A program made the position numbers and the translations under genes. 64,000 bases of DNA from Laccaria trichodermophora (Eukaryota > Basidiomycota > Agaricomycetes > Agaricales > Hydnangiaceae), in assembly GCA_018417955.1 (NCBI GenBank), contig JACTVC010000036.1, positions 62,001-126,000 of the forward strand, in the 5' to 3' direction. Below the pieces are notes generated by a model. The model had not been told where the DNA came from. It worked only from the letters and a program-made list of their open reading frames with translations, and made no database searches. Shown here piece by piece: positions 33,741 to 45,968 of the stretch; position 1 is the stretch's first letter; every line of letters starts with the position of its first letter.

Positions 33741-34155
33741 GTTGTCGTTGTCGTTGTCGTAGTCGTCGTAGTCGTTGTCCGTCGATGTCGTCATCGTCGT
33801 CGTTGTCTGTTGCGTGGTGGTCGTGGTGGTCGTGGTGGGCGAGGTTGTGGGTGGAGAGGAAAGAGAGAGGTGACGTGACGTGTCACATATGAGAACTATC
33901 ATCAACAAACATGTGCACGTGATGCATCACATCACATGATGTATCCAAGCACATGCTCATGGGTCATGTGACTCATCAAATGCATCATTCCTGGGACTAG
34001 TCCTGTCCGAAAATCCTGAGGACTGTCTTCAGTCCTCAGGAATGGACCCCCACAGGACTCAAAAAATTGGCTGGCACATCAGCCAATATAGAGTCCTGGT
34101 AATCCTCAGGAATCCTCAGGAATCCTCAGGAATCCTGCAGGAATCAGTGGGGGAC

Positions 34156-36321
34156 AATAAAGACCTCCATATATCTGCCCATCGCGATCGCCTCCATGTG
34201 AGCAGCTGAATCACATCGGAATACCGCATGCTGAGGCAGTTTGTGAGAGGGTTTTTTGAGTACCTCTAGTCTTAGTACTGTTTGCCGTGATCTGACTCAT
34301 GTGTACACTCATTTCTGCAGTTTCAGAATCATTGGCACGATTCCTACCTTCGTCTCTACCCTCTATGTGAACCATACCCCATTATTCCTTTCAATTGGTC
34401 ATGTTTTACGGGTCTACGTTGCACGCCAGATGGAAGGATATCACGGGAAGGGTGGAAGTTCACGACTGAAAACTCCTAGTACCAATATCTCCTTCTATAA
34501 CTTCCACCCCCATTCTTAGCCCTCTCCCTGACCTTGAGAATACATAGAATTGAGGTAGACATCACCAATATTTCTAAATGATATTCATTGTATTCCTGTT
34601 TCGTCCAATTTAGAATGAAATGAAAATTCGAAGAGATGACGAAGTGGAGACTTCATGCGAAGAAAAACAAACATCAAAGCAATTCATTCTAGCCCGGGGG
34701 CCAGGAGCCATCCAGCAATATTACTTAGCCTTGTAGAAGTATACAATCGACCCCTAGAGTTGTGTTCACTTTAATTTTTTCGGAAGTCTAGCTGCTGTAG
34801 GATGAAAGCATCTTTACTATCCTTAAGACGATAATCTTTGGCAGCCTTTGATGGCTCTGGTCTTGTCTGACCTTTACTCTGGAAAAACTCATGATTTGAC
34901 TCGCTTGCACTTTTTCCCTCATGCCATCCCAAAATCAATTCGGTAGAGTTATTCTTCATACTTTGATCTACATCACAGCCCATATCCATAATTTTCTCAT
35001 TTGGTTGAAATGCAGAAATGCAGAAATAAGAGAAGTTTTATGACGACGACGAAATTCTTTCCCCACTGTGAATTTTGTAAAAACAAATCTTGAAACTTTT
35101 GTAGCACACTACGGCCTTTCATTTGAAATGTCCAAAGGCATTTGGAGAAGTATGGATTGAAGGGGAAATCGGAAATCGTGAGCAGGAGGAGTTGTTGTGC
35201 AACCAATCCCATAATTTCCGCCCTGTCTCTGTTTCAGCATCCACTTGAACCAACTCAATTGCTATTGGTTCTTTCTGCATATAATACTAATACCATGGTT
35301 GCTAAATGTTATTAGATGTTAAGTAGCATTACTCTGGAGCCCAGCCTAGCAAGTGGACACATGATGAGGTGAATTCAGAATCATTCATCGAGCACCCTCT
35401 CAATGTTGAAAATTATTTCGACTACACTTATGTAGAAATACTTCTAACTGGAGCTCCTCATTTTCTGGTGAGAGGCTGCCAATGAGGCACAACAAGCACT
35501 GGAAAATAACAATTATATGGAATTTTCCTGAACACTGGGTTATAAAATTCATTGCTGACAATGGTGGAGGACGGATTGACTATAACCACAAATTGGGTAT
35601 GTGATCAGAATTGAGCCAGGGGGTGGGGGGCAGGAATGAGAAATGTGGTCATGCCAGCCCAGGCGGCTGCAATGATTTTTGAGGAGGTTTTGAATGCAAA
35701 AAGTTTCTTCTACCTGTTCCACTGGCAGATCCTACATAGTTGGTTTATGAGATAGTAGAGGTCATGAAAATACTTGACAGGGGGTGCACAAACTGAGCAT
35801 GAGGAACAGGCACGGAATCCTGGCTTTTGGCGGTGGCGGCAAGGGCTAGAGCACTAGCGCTTCAGTCACCAGCGGCCTAGCGGCCTGACACCTTGACGCT
35901 CGGGCTATATTTAGACATTAGTAAAAGAAGCCACCAAATTTGGATTTGGAAGTGCAGTGATAGAGTGGAAATAACCCCAGAGGCCAATTACTATCATCAA
36001 AAGAGTTGGCCTCTGAGGCCCTCTGTCACTCAGAAGCGTCAGGCCTGAGGTGTGGAGCGAAGTGACAAATCGGCAGCCAATCAGTGTGTTGGTGTGTTGG
36101 TGTTTGCAAGTCCATCCCGTTTCTTATCGAGATCTTTCTATACGAAAGTATACACCAACACTCCTGCATGTGTTGGTGTTTGGCATCTTGTCGCCATCTG
36201 TTATATGCAGGCACAACTGACGAGAGATCCATATAGAACCACAGTCAACACATATATATAACCTCGCCACCTTCTGCTCTCCAGGATCTTCACTACATTT
36301 GAGTCGACAATTCTCCACACC
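34156..36321. other. Region without a confident gene
   Basis: Only short frames without recognisable domains (for example 34256-34519 plus, 34771-34989 and 34997-35212 minus). Several copies of GTGTTGGTGT lie at 36090-36180, close upstream of the small gene at 36322. Confidence 0.45.
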
Positions 36322-36927
36322 ATGTACTTCACTCTTCAGGACAAAGAAGAGATTAAATCAACCACTTTGATGATTATTCTATCAATCATCCCCTTAGACT
36401 TAGTCCGGACTGGGGCCTTGCTACTTGGCGGGATCATTGTCATCTCTCATAGCGTGCACACCATCCGCCCTTGGGAACTCATGGACAAATTACAAATGCG
36501 ACTGTTATGCGCAGAGGAAAAACTGAAGGCCGCCATTGACAGTGGTATCATGGCTCAAGCAGATGCACATTCCACTGCACAAATCGAGAGAAGACTCGGA
36601 AAGTGAGTGTTGATACATTTGGACTACGAAATCTTGTTGACCATGATCTACCATGATGTGTTTTCATCAAGAATTCGTTACAATGTTTTTGAGCTTCAAG
36701 AGAGGACACTTTTGACGTCTGGGGTTCTACAGGAGCTCCAGGCAGTCTGGCGGGGTCAGTCATTTGAAATTTATGAGTGCCTTGAGGATGTGAAAGCTTT
36801 CGAAAGGGAACTTGAGGTATGTTGGTTTAATCTTTTTTTTTTTTTTTTTGCATGAATAAATTTTGATTTTACTGTGTAGATACATCGAGCAACGGTGATG
36901 AAGAACCGATATTATTTGTGGAGGTGA
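36322..36927 (+). CDS. Small orphan protein, one membrane segment plus coiled coil
   Basis: Three exons: 36322 to about 36605, about 36674-36818 and about 36880-36927 (stop TGA 36925-36927). The N-terminus has a hydrophobic segment at about residues 20-45 (IIPLDLVRTGALLLGGIIVI). The rest is helical and charged (MRLLCAEEKLKAAIDSG, FELQERTLLTSGVLQELQAVW, ECLEDVKAFERELE), ending ATVMKNRYYLWR. Introns have good GT...AG ends and the frame stays open across both, which supports a real gene. Short orphan proteins of this kind occur in many agaricomycetes; no function is known to me. Confidence 0.6.
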
Positions 36928-37402
36928 TTGGACGTAATAGCCATAAATTTATCGAAATGTTGAGAGACGCAACATCTGGGAACCGAGTGTTATTATGTAA
37001 ACAATGAGGAAAGTTGAAGTCTCGGAGATACGGGAGAATGTAGGGAGGATAAGATTCGAACGACTGGGAACAAAAAAAAATGGAGAACGATTTTAGAGGT
37101 CCAAATATGCTGGAAGCCGGGCATCGCCACCGGGTAACGAAAAAGGTAGGCCACGTCTAAAAGTAAATTGAACTGCCCCATTCACAGCACTGTTAACGGT
37201 TTGAGGCAGAGTGATGCGGTGAACACCGAAGTGAAAGGACTTTTGACACGAGCAGGTCGACCTTGAACACAATACGTTTCAAATTCTGAGTTTGCTAAGC
37301 TGAGGATGTATGTCTACTGGGTCTGGCCCGCGGTGGGAAGAATAGTATTTTTCAAGCTCACATATAGTCGAGCAAGTGCCAGCTGGACCGAAGGTGGTTC
37401 TG
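36928..37402. other. Intergenic region
   Basis: Nothing recognised between the small orphan gene (plus) and the MYND gene (minus). Confidence 0.4.
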
Positions 37403-38303
37403 TTAGAGAGGAATTATGGGAGACAAGCGGGGCACGTATCTTTTTCCAAAACTCAATAAGCAACCAAAGCATCTCAATTTATGCCCGTTCTTCCAGTGCC
37501 AAGTCTGACACTTCTTTCCGCAGTACCTCACGCTCTTACACTTTGAGCATGCAAGCTCCGCCTCTTCGTCACAAGACGACCTCCCACAATTATCCACCTG
37601 ACCTTCCAAATAGCTGCGTGTCGAGCTCAGGTAATAGTCTGTCGGCATGCTTTCCATGCACTTCAATATCCCATGCAACCTCTCAATATCAACGCGTTGT
37701 ACCTCCGGAAGTCGTTCAAACTCCATGGTACCTATCAAGGCATTAAGCTTCCGGGCAAGCTTTGTACGAACATCCGCATCGATGGACGATTTGCCGTCGT
37801 CGCCCTTGGTCGAGTTTCCCCAGAATAGGAAATGGATAATGAGGCAACATATTTGACCGGGCCCACTGGGGCGTTTCCATTGAATGCCTTGCACGAAGCC
37901 ATCGGCGATTATATTCGTGAGGTCAGTGTATTGTGGCGATTGGATGAACTTGCGAAAGTATGGCTCGGTTTTAGGATCGGGGAGGAGGGAGAGAACTTGG
38001 ATGAGGGATGAAAAGGCACGAGGCTGCGTTGTGCGGGAGAGAGCGCGAAGAGATGTTGCGAGTTGGCCCAGATGATGAGCTGCGAATGCGCTCCAAAAGT
38101 CGAGTACGGCAAATGGAGGCAGGATGAACATCGCATTGATCTGTTGAATAACGTAGTTGTCAGAAGTGCACGGAGTTGGGATCTAGCGGTTTACGCATTT
38201 GAGACTGAATCTCTTTTTCTTCAGCGTCCATGAGGTCTGTGTCGGATGGCAGTGGATCAAGTAACCTGAGATTTCTCGCGAGGAGTTCCACTAGTAGCTG
38301 CAT
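37403..38303 (-). CDS. MYND zinc-finger protein, possibly 5'-truncated
   Basis: The main exon (about 38137-37403) has a helical N-terminal part and ends with a complete MYND finger: C-x4-C, then CSKCKSVRYCGKKCQTWHW and HKLRC, giving the seven Cys and one His of the domain. A short upstream exon (about 38303-38190; MQLLVELLARNLRLL) is separated by an intron with GT/AG ends, but the reading phase across it did not work out cleanly. MYND fingers bind proline-rich peptides. The 4.1-kb hairpin element starts 18 bases upstream of that exon, and a possible remaining 5' exon lies on its far side at 42466-42568, so the gene may have been split. Confidence 0.7.
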
Positions 38304-38320
38304 TCTACATCGATGCATTT

Positions 38321-40173
38321 ATGGCAGCTGCTGTGGCAAAACTTGATCAGCTACCGTGAATGAATGAAATGCATTTTCATTCAATACGGCACCCATTTCA
38401 TTCAAGATAATTCATTCTGTTTCATTCATTCCTGGCGACGATTTCATTCATTCCTGGCAATGATTTCATTCATTTCATTTCATTCATTCACGGCACCTGT
38501 TTCATTCAAGATAATTCATTCTGTTTCATTCCTTCCTGGCGACGATTTCATTCATGCCTGGCAATGATTTCATTCATTTCATTTCATTCATTCACGGCAA
38601 CTACTTCATTTTTTATTTCATTCCACCACGGCAACTGTTTCACTCATTGCTTTACAGTGGTTCTGCTCACTGTTGGTGACGACGTTGGGCACTGTTTTCA
38701 GGGTCCAGGGCGCATTTCCAAATAAGGAAATATGCGCTTTTTCCAAATGAAAAATAGCAATAAAATAGGGGAAAAATCAGAAAAGAATGGGGGATGGTGC
38801 TCACTGTTAGTGATGACATCAGGGTCTGTTTTCAGGGTCCAGGGTGCATTGCCAAATATGGTAGAATAGCTGGAAAATAGGGGAAAAATCAGAAAAAAAT
38901 GGGGGATGGTGCTTACTGTTGGTGATGACATTGGGGTTGTTTTCAGGGTCCAGGGTGCATTGCCAAATATGGTAGAATAGCTGGAAAATAGCCAAAAAAT
39001 CAGAAAAAAATGGGGAATGGTGCTCACTAGTGGTGATTACATTGGGGTTGTTTTCAGGGTCCAGAGCACATTTCCAAATATGGTAATATATCCAAAAATA
39101 GCCAGAAAATAGCAGAAAAATTGGAAAAAACATATGAATGGTGTACAGAACATCAGGCACTGCCTTCAGGGTCCATCCCAAAAGGGAAATATGACCTGGT
39201 TTGACTAAAAGTGAAGAAAAGCAAGATGAGAATGATTTTACCTATCAGGGTCCATGTAATGGGATGTTGGGATGATGGTCACATGACCCATTACCAAAAA
39301 TAGTCAAAAAGTGAAAGTTGTAGCCCTACACTGTAGCTTCCTGAATCTGTTTGAATTATGTTCTGAAGTGCTCCCATTGTGGAGATATGAGGTTAAGGAA
39401 TTTCAAAAGCGTCGCGTTTTTTTTTTTTTTTTGTGTTTTTCTCCATGAAAACAAAGCCAAATAACATGATTTCAGTATATTTAGAAAGCTAAAAGAAAGG
39501 GCTACAATTATTGTATTGCGGGAAAAATGACCAAAAAAGGAAGGTGCATGCCCTACAGATATAGACTACCAAGTTTACTGATAGACTACAAAAAAGTCGG
39601 ACTTAGACTACATAGTTTACTGATACACTATAAAAGACTACAAAAGTCAAAATTAGACTACAAAGTTTACTGATACATACAAAAGACTACAAAAGTTTAT
39701 AGACTATAAAAGTCAGACCCAGACTACAAAAGCTTGGACTTAGACTACAAAGTTTGTAGTGTGTGCTTTTTCATTAGAAAAGTTTGTTACTGTCTGCTTT
39801 TTGAGACTACAAAAGTTTGTAGTGTGCGCTTTTTCATTAGAAAAGTTTGTAGTATCCGCTTTTTGTCATTACAAAAATTTGTAGTGTGTGCCATTTCATT
39901 AGAAAAGTTTGTATTGTCCGCTTTTTGAGACTACAAAAATTTGTAGTGTCTGCTTTTTCATTAGAAAAGTTGTCTGCTTTTTCATTTAAAAAAGTATGTA
40001 GTTGACATGTAGTTTATGGTGTCCTTGGACCTATCTATGTTGGGGGATGAGGTTGAAGGATTGCCATTGTATTGCCAGTGCTGCAGCATTAGTTTTTGAC
40101 ATCATGCACAAGTTGTCTTGCACATCAGGAAAGGCCATTCTAAGCCTTTCATATTGATACCTACTGTCCTATC
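38321..40173 (+). repeat. Left arm of hairpin element 1
   Basis: 1853-base arm, the reverse complement of 40609-42461. Open frames in it (up to 120 codons, F/S/P-rich) are by-products of the AT-rich repeats. Confidence 0.9.
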
Positions 40174-40608
40174 ATAAAACATAATTAACAGTTCATGTGG
40201 GGATATGGCTGAAAAATTGACATGACATCTCCAGTTTTTTGACATTATGACCAAATTACCTTTCATTCTGTCCACTTTCACATTAATAGCTACTGGCCTG
40301 TCTGAAACATAGTCAACTTTGATACATTCATGTGGGGGTATCACTGAGGGATTGACATAACATCACCAGTTTTTGACATTATGACCAACTTGGCTTTTGA
40401 TGATGGGCTGATCCATCCTTGGAGGTGTTTTCAAGTCAGGTCATGTTGTAAGTTGACCATTTATTGAGTAGATATCAACATGAATAGCCTCCTCTAGCTG
40501 AAAGCCAACTTGGGCATGATGTGAGAAACTGCTGATGTGGCATAGCAATATGTACAGTCATGTCAATCCTTCAGCATATCCCCACATGAGCTTACAATTA
40601 TCTTTTCA
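40174..40608. repeat. Spacer of hairpin element 1 with diverged repeat units
   Basis: The 435-base loop contains further diverged copies of a roughly 135-base unit (TTCATGTGGGGATATG, GACATTATGACCAA, CTACTGKCCTRTCTGAAA) in both orientations. The palindrome therefore seems to have older inner layers below the near-perfect arms. Confidence 0.7.
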
Positions 40609-42461
40609 GATAGGACAGTAGGTATCAATATGAAAGGCTTAGAATGGCCTTTCCTGATGTGCAAGACAACTTGTGCATGATGTCAAAAACTAATGCTGCA
40701 GCACTGGCAATACAATGGCAATCCTTCAACCTCATCCCCCAACATAGATAGGTCCAAGGACACCATAAACTACATGTCAACTACATACTTTTTTAAATGA
40801 AAAAGCAGACAACTTTTCTAATGAAAAAGCAGACACTACAAATTTTTGTAGTCTCAAAAAGCGGACAATACAAACTTTTCTAATGAAATGGCACACACTA
40901 CAAATTTTTGTAATGACAAAAAGCGGATACTACAAACTTTTCTAATGAAAAAGCGCACACTACAAACTTTTGTAGTCTCAAAAAGCAGACAGTAACAAAC
41001 TTTTCTAATGAAAAAGCACACACTACAAACTTTGTAGTCTAAGTCCAAGCTTTTGTAGTCTGGGTCTGACTTTTATAGTCTATAAACTTTTGTAGTCTTT
41101 TGTATGTATCAGTAAACTTTGTAGTCTAATTTTGACTTTTGTAGTCTTTTATAGTGTATCAGTAAACTATGTAGTCTAAGTCCGACTTTTTTGTAGTCTA
41201 TCAGTAAACTTGGTAGTCTATATCTGTAGGGCATGCACCTTCCTTTTTTGGTCATTTTTCCCGCAATACAATAATTGTAGCCCTTTCTTTTAGCTTTCTA
41301 AATATACTGAAATCATGTTATTTGGCTTTGTTTTCATGGAGAAAAACACAAAAAAAAAAAAAAAACGCGACGCTTTTGAAATTCCTTAACCTCATATCTC
41401 CACAATGGGAGCACTTCAGAACATAATTCAAACAGATTCAGGAAGCTACAGTGTAGGGCTACAACTTTCACTTTTTGACTATTTTTGGTAATGGGTCATG
41501 TGACCATCATCCCAACATCCCATTACATGGACCCTGATAGGTAAAATCATTCTCATCTTGCTTTTCTTCACTTTTAGTCAAACCAGGTCATATTTCCCTT
41601 TTGGGATGGACCCTGAAGGCAGTGCCTGATGTTCTGTACACCATTCATATGTTTTTTCCAATTTTTCTGCTATTTTCTGGCTATTTTTGGATATATTACC
41701 ATATTTGGAAATGTGCTCTGGACCCTGAAAACAACCCCAATGTAATCACCACTAGTGAGCACCATTCCCCATTTTTTTCTGATTTTTTGGCTATTTTCCA
41801 GCTATTCTACCATATTTGGCAATGCACCCTGGACCCTGAAAACAACCCCAATGTCATCACCAACAGTAAGCACCATCCCCCATTTTTTTCTGATTTTTCC
41901 CCTATTTTCCAGCTATTCTACCATATTTGGCAATGCACCCTGGACCCTGAAAACAGACCCTGATGTCATCACTAACAGTGAGCACCATCCCCCATTCTTT
42001 TCTGATTTTTCCCCTATTTTATTGCTATTTTTCATTTGGAAAAAGCGCATATTTCCTTATTTGGAAATGCGCCCTGGACCCTGAAAACAGTGCCCAACGT
42101 CGTCACCAACAGTGAGCAGAACCACTGTAAAGCAATGAGTGAAACAGTTGCCGTGGTGGAATGAAATAAAAAATGAAGTAGTTGCCGTGAATGAATGAAA
42201 TGAAATGAATGAAATCATTGCCAGGCATGAATGAAATCGTCGCCAGGAAGGAATGAAACAGAATGAATTATCTTGAATGAAACAGGTGCCGTGAATGAAT
42301 GAAATGAAATGAATGAAATCATTGCCAGGAATGAATGAAATCGTCGCCAGGAATGAATGAAACAGAATGAATTATCTTGAATGAAATGGGTGCCGTATTG
42401 AATGAAAATGCATTTCATTCATTCACGGTAGCTGATCAAGTTTTGCCACGGCAGCTGCCAT
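40609..42461 (-). repeat. Right arm of hairpin element 1
   Basis: 1853-base arm, the reverse complement of 38321-40173. The coordinate sum of mirrored open frames is constant (80782), so there is no net insertion or deletion between the arms. Confidence 0.9.
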
Positions 42462-42465
42462 AACT

Positions 42466-42568
42466 ACATCATATAATTGGCAGCTACCAGTCGGAGTTCT
42501 ACCAAGGAGATAGCTTCACGAATCCAACCATCCACATTGTATTCGTGACCATTGAAGGTGAAGGACAT
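42466..42568 (-). pseudogene. Possible displaced 5' exon of the MYND gene
   Basis: A short open stretch starting MSFTFNGHEYNVDGW and running ...AISLVELRLVAAN up to the edge of the hairpin element. Strand, position and helical style fit the MYND gene fragment on the other side (MQLLVELLARN). The reading frames do not join exactly after removing the element, so this link is inferred. Confidence 0.4.
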
Positions 42569-43071
42569 GATGATGGGCTAGAACGAGGTCGCGAGAAAAA
42601 TTCGTCGTGGTGCTTACTTTCAGTGTTTCACCATCAGGCTCCTACACACCGACATCCGCTCTTTTCTTCTTTTTCGGCGAGAAACCCGAAATCCCGTTGA
42701 ATTCACAGAGCCAAACTACAAGGCTACGCAATGAAAAGTGTGTATCAATTGTCGCTGAAAGGATGCATACTTAGAAGGACTCAAGGAGGGTCACGTTGTC
42801 GAACAGGATTGCAGGACGGTGACTTTGATCAGAACGATCTCTGGCTTCTCTACAAGAGTGCCATGTCTTGCCAGCAGCCTCCCAAGGTTAACCCTAACCC
42901 TGAATAGTGGTTTCAAAAGTAACGCCGTGGACTCACCACCACATGGTACCAACATCCGTGAGATCTACCTTCCGTTTCTCACGTCCAGGTCCCCAATGAC
43001 ACCTATAAACCCATACAAATCCGCCAGGCGTATGCCGAATCCACTGGGATGCATCTCTCTTGGAACACCTT
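42569..43071. other. Unassigned segment at the duplication breakpoint
   Basis: No gene recognised. Short minus-strand open stretches (for example around 43060-42970, HPSGFGIRLADLYGF) do not match a family I know. Two telomere-like units (TTAACCCTAACCCTGAA) occur at 42890-42906, too few to call a telomeric tract. Confidence 0.35.
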
Positions 43072-45968
43072 CGCTCAACAAACTCCTAAAAAAGCGGTTC
43101 AGCTACGAATGGAAAAGAAGAGAGGTAACACAAACCATCTGGATGTAAAGTGTCCTAGACAACATCGGCGGCCCCACTTGCACCATACTCGAGCTTCCCG
43201 AAGACTTGAACAGACTCCCAAATGCATCGTCCCCCTCCTCCTCCCCGCTACTAGTATCCTCTCCAGTCGGCGACGTCGATCTATCAAAGTGGATACTAGG
43301 GAACGACGACCTCGACTCGGAGAGATCATCAAAGTCTTCAATGTTAATGCTGAACCCGCCATTAAGTCGGCCTCCGTTCGACATGGGGTGGGGGACGGAA
43401 GTCATCCCGTCCTCATCTGTCGATTCCGCACTGGAGTCGTCTGAGGCGGCGGTGGATGTGGGTTCGGCGGTCTCGACCCAAGTGGTGTAGTACCGGACGA
43501 TGAAACGATGGGAGAGCCGGCTGAGAGCGTTGACTTCGCGAAAGATCTTGTTGTCGCTTTGCATGGTTCTAAGACGGATCTTCTTGACTGGAAAAGAGGT
43601 TAGAGATGGAGGATGATGGCAATGAAGGGTAGGTACAGACCTGCGTAGATCCTTGAGTCAATCCTATTTCGAGCTTTGACGACTGAGCCGAATGCTCCTT
43701 TGCCCTATATCCAACACAGCATGAGAACCAACCTGGAGACGGGGAAGGAGAAAAAGACGAACCAACAACTCCAGCTCCTCCCAATCCTCCTTCCACCGAC
43801 TGGTATGCGAGCGAGCAGCAGACGCCGGCATCCTGAAGTACTCCAGGTCAGGTGAACCAAAGTTCATCGGTGTCTTTGGGTCTACCATCAACAATCAGGG
43901 GACCTGAACGTCCACAAAGGTACCGGCGATACACACCAACGTTAAAGTAGCTTGACATACTCCTACCCGTCACCGGGCTCTGGCACGACGCCTCTGCCAA
44001 TTCGGAAAGCAGGGACAAGCAGGTTACTTGACCTTTCTTAGGGGGGATGAGCATGGAGGATGCTTGTCTTGCCAGTACGGGGGAGCCGGATACTAGCCCG
44101 AAGGATTAGTGTTTTGGTAGATCATATATGGAAGGGACTGACGAGCGAAGATGGCACCCTGGACGTCTGGGAATATCTCTGTGACATTCAAGCTCATGAG
44201 CATCTGCAGCAGAACGATGCCTATGGCGTGGAGGTCCCGTTGGCGAGTGTACAATAACGACGACTCATTCTTCACGTCCTTCGATAGCCTACAATTATCA
44301 GTTGAATGGGGGAGTCAGCCAGAGGAGAGACCTGAACATACCACTCGTCAGAGATCTGGGGCTCATCCGCCACTGGGGGCGTGTGCGGGCCAAAGGAGTT
44401 TGAGCGATGTAGGTCCAGAAGCCGAGTATGGTATGCCACCCTTCCCAGTTTCACGAGCTTAGAAGACGAAGGGGTGTCTCTCGACGCAAGACCGATACAC
44501 CCAGCATTGATGCCTACCAAAGAATTGTGAGCGGGCACCAAATCCGAAAGGAAGGCTTCCGTACCTCGATGGACTAGGTCCGCACTATGCACAGCGTTCA
44601 AACCCGATAATATCTGGCCCAGATAATCCAAAGCCCTCTCCTCCTTTAGAGAATCACAATCCTGCAGCACGTCGTGCAGCGTTAACGCTGGACGTTGCTC
44701 TGAGAGGACCATCAGCTGCGGGGGTCCGCTGGAATGTGGTATGTTCAATTTGACGGCAAAGACACTGATGAGGTTCTGGTGCCGGACAGTCGTGAGGCGC
44801 TGGATCTCAGTCTCGACTTGTTTGAGCTTCTTCCGTCCTGTCGGTCGATTAGTACGTCGTTAGAAGAGATGAGAGGATGGACGCACCTTGGTTGGACGAG
44901 TAATATGGGTCCTCGAACGTCACGACGTACAACTCCAAAGGGAGCGTAATGCTCACGTCATCCACCATCGGATCAGCCATATACACAACCCCAAGCCCAT
45001 CTTTGAACAAAATCAATTTCAAAACAAAATGAAAGAAAAAACACTCACCCGTTCGTGGATGAAACAGCTTCACCGCATTGAAATACACGTCGCCGACCTC
45101 CACCTCATGACTGAATGTTTCTATCGGGGTATCGCTTGACAGAGGAACCTCCGTCGCCTCTGAATTAGCGCGTTTACGGCTCACCTTGTATTGTTGTTCC
45201 CGAGCAATGAGCTGGCGCATCGCGTGGTCCGCTTGGATTTGCTCGTCGAGCTCTTGCGCGGCTTTAGCAGCTCTGTCGTGTTCCCTCTCTGCTTCTTCTG
45301 CTTCCTGTTGCTTTCGTGCCTGGAAAGAGTTGATAAGTATGAGAGCAGGAAGTGAAAAGGGAAAGTAAGTACCTTCTCCTCGTCCATTGCGCGCTGGTTC
45401 ATTTGTAACGCCAGCGAACCGACTACTTCAACTGGGGGCGTTACGTTGTTTGATATCCAGTCTTGACAGAACGTGACGATCTGAAGACAAAGTCAGTTGG
45501 GCCAGTGAGTTGGGGTGAACGAACGTACCGAGAATACCATCTCTGACCCCCAAAGTTTTTGCGCCTCTCCATTGACAGATTGTGATAGTTTCGTTAATTG
45601 TTCGTTCGTCAAGCCTTTTGCGGGCTTCTGTAGCGTAAATGTAGGGCATGCAAGGTGCGGGTATGTTTTCGGAAATCTGAGGGATTGCCATCAACACGAT
45701 GCATGCATCAACAGAAAATTCTGCACTTACTTGACATGAAGTTGTATGTTCACTTTCGATGCGTGGGTTGGATCCGGGTGTGGGACCTTGATGATAAACT
45801 CTGGCAATCTACCAGCACCCTGCATGACCGTCAGAATCAGCAACTATGCAAGAGTATGATTCAACTCACCTTCCAAGCCTTAGGTGGTGGGCATTCAACA
45901 AAATCTTCAGCGTAAATGGACTTCAACGCGGTGATTTCCAACTGTTGCAATTCTTCTGTGGAATCCAT
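43072..45968 (-). pseudogene. Truncated second copy of GCN2 (N-terminal half)
   Basis: Starts MDSTEELQQLEIT at 45968 and follows the intact GCN2 exon by exon: RWD domain, charged coiled coil, pseudokinase (44748-44272), kinase glycine loop, FREVNALSRL segment and acidic insert. It then stops matching at 43072, where the intact gene continues toward the catalytic HRD and DFG motifs. The copy therefore lacks the C-lobe, HisRS-like and C-terminal domains and cannot be an active kinase. Most exons remain open with few differences (for example DNKIF for DSKIF), so the duplication is fairly recent or the frame is under some constraint. An expressed RWD-only product could bind the Gcn1 partner; that is speculation. 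Confidence 0.85.

Larger units (their letters stand above)
32435..34155. mobile_element. TIR element with CCTGAGGATT end repeats
   Basis: The left end reads GTCCCCCACTGATTCCTGCA and is followed by several direct copies of TCCTGAGGAT. The right end is the inverted counterpart, ending AGTGGGGGAC. The inside holds a purine-only stretch, a CGTCGT-rich segment and two copies of a roughly 190-bp unit, but no transposase. No clear target duplication was found. It is probably a non-autonomous DNA transposon. Confidence 0.65.
38321..42461. mobile_element. Long-inverted-repeat (hairpin) element 1
   Basis: Two arms of exactly 1853 bases (38321-40173 and 40609-42461) are reverse complements with almost no differences: every open frame in one arm recurs identically in the other, and I saw only a single mismatch (near 38332). 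A 435-base spacer separates them. Each arm contains, from outside inwards, an array of TTTCATTCATTCCTGGCAAC units, four diverged copies of a roughly 120-bp unit with TTTTCAGGGTCCAGG, a unique core with GGTCACATGACCCATTACC, and an array of ACTACAAAAGTTTGTAGTG palindromes. A 7-base direct repeat CTACATC lies 9 bases outside the left arm and 2 bases outside the right arm. No transposase is present. Arm length is far beyond ordinary TIRs. Confidence 0.85.

Noticed and set aside
33025..33892. Long overlapping open frames on both strands (up to 328 codons)
   Set aside because: They lie in CGTCGT/CACCGTC simple-sequence DNA, are open in several frames at once and have strongly repetitive composition. 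No domain is present.
38698..39181. 109- and 120-codon frames repeated identically at 41601-42084
   Set aside because: They are mirrored by the hairpin arms, are F/S/P-rich and follow the tandem unit, not a protein domain.
42890..42906. TTAACCCTAACCC telomere-like motif
   Set aside because: Only two units; too short to be evidence of a former telomere or fusion.
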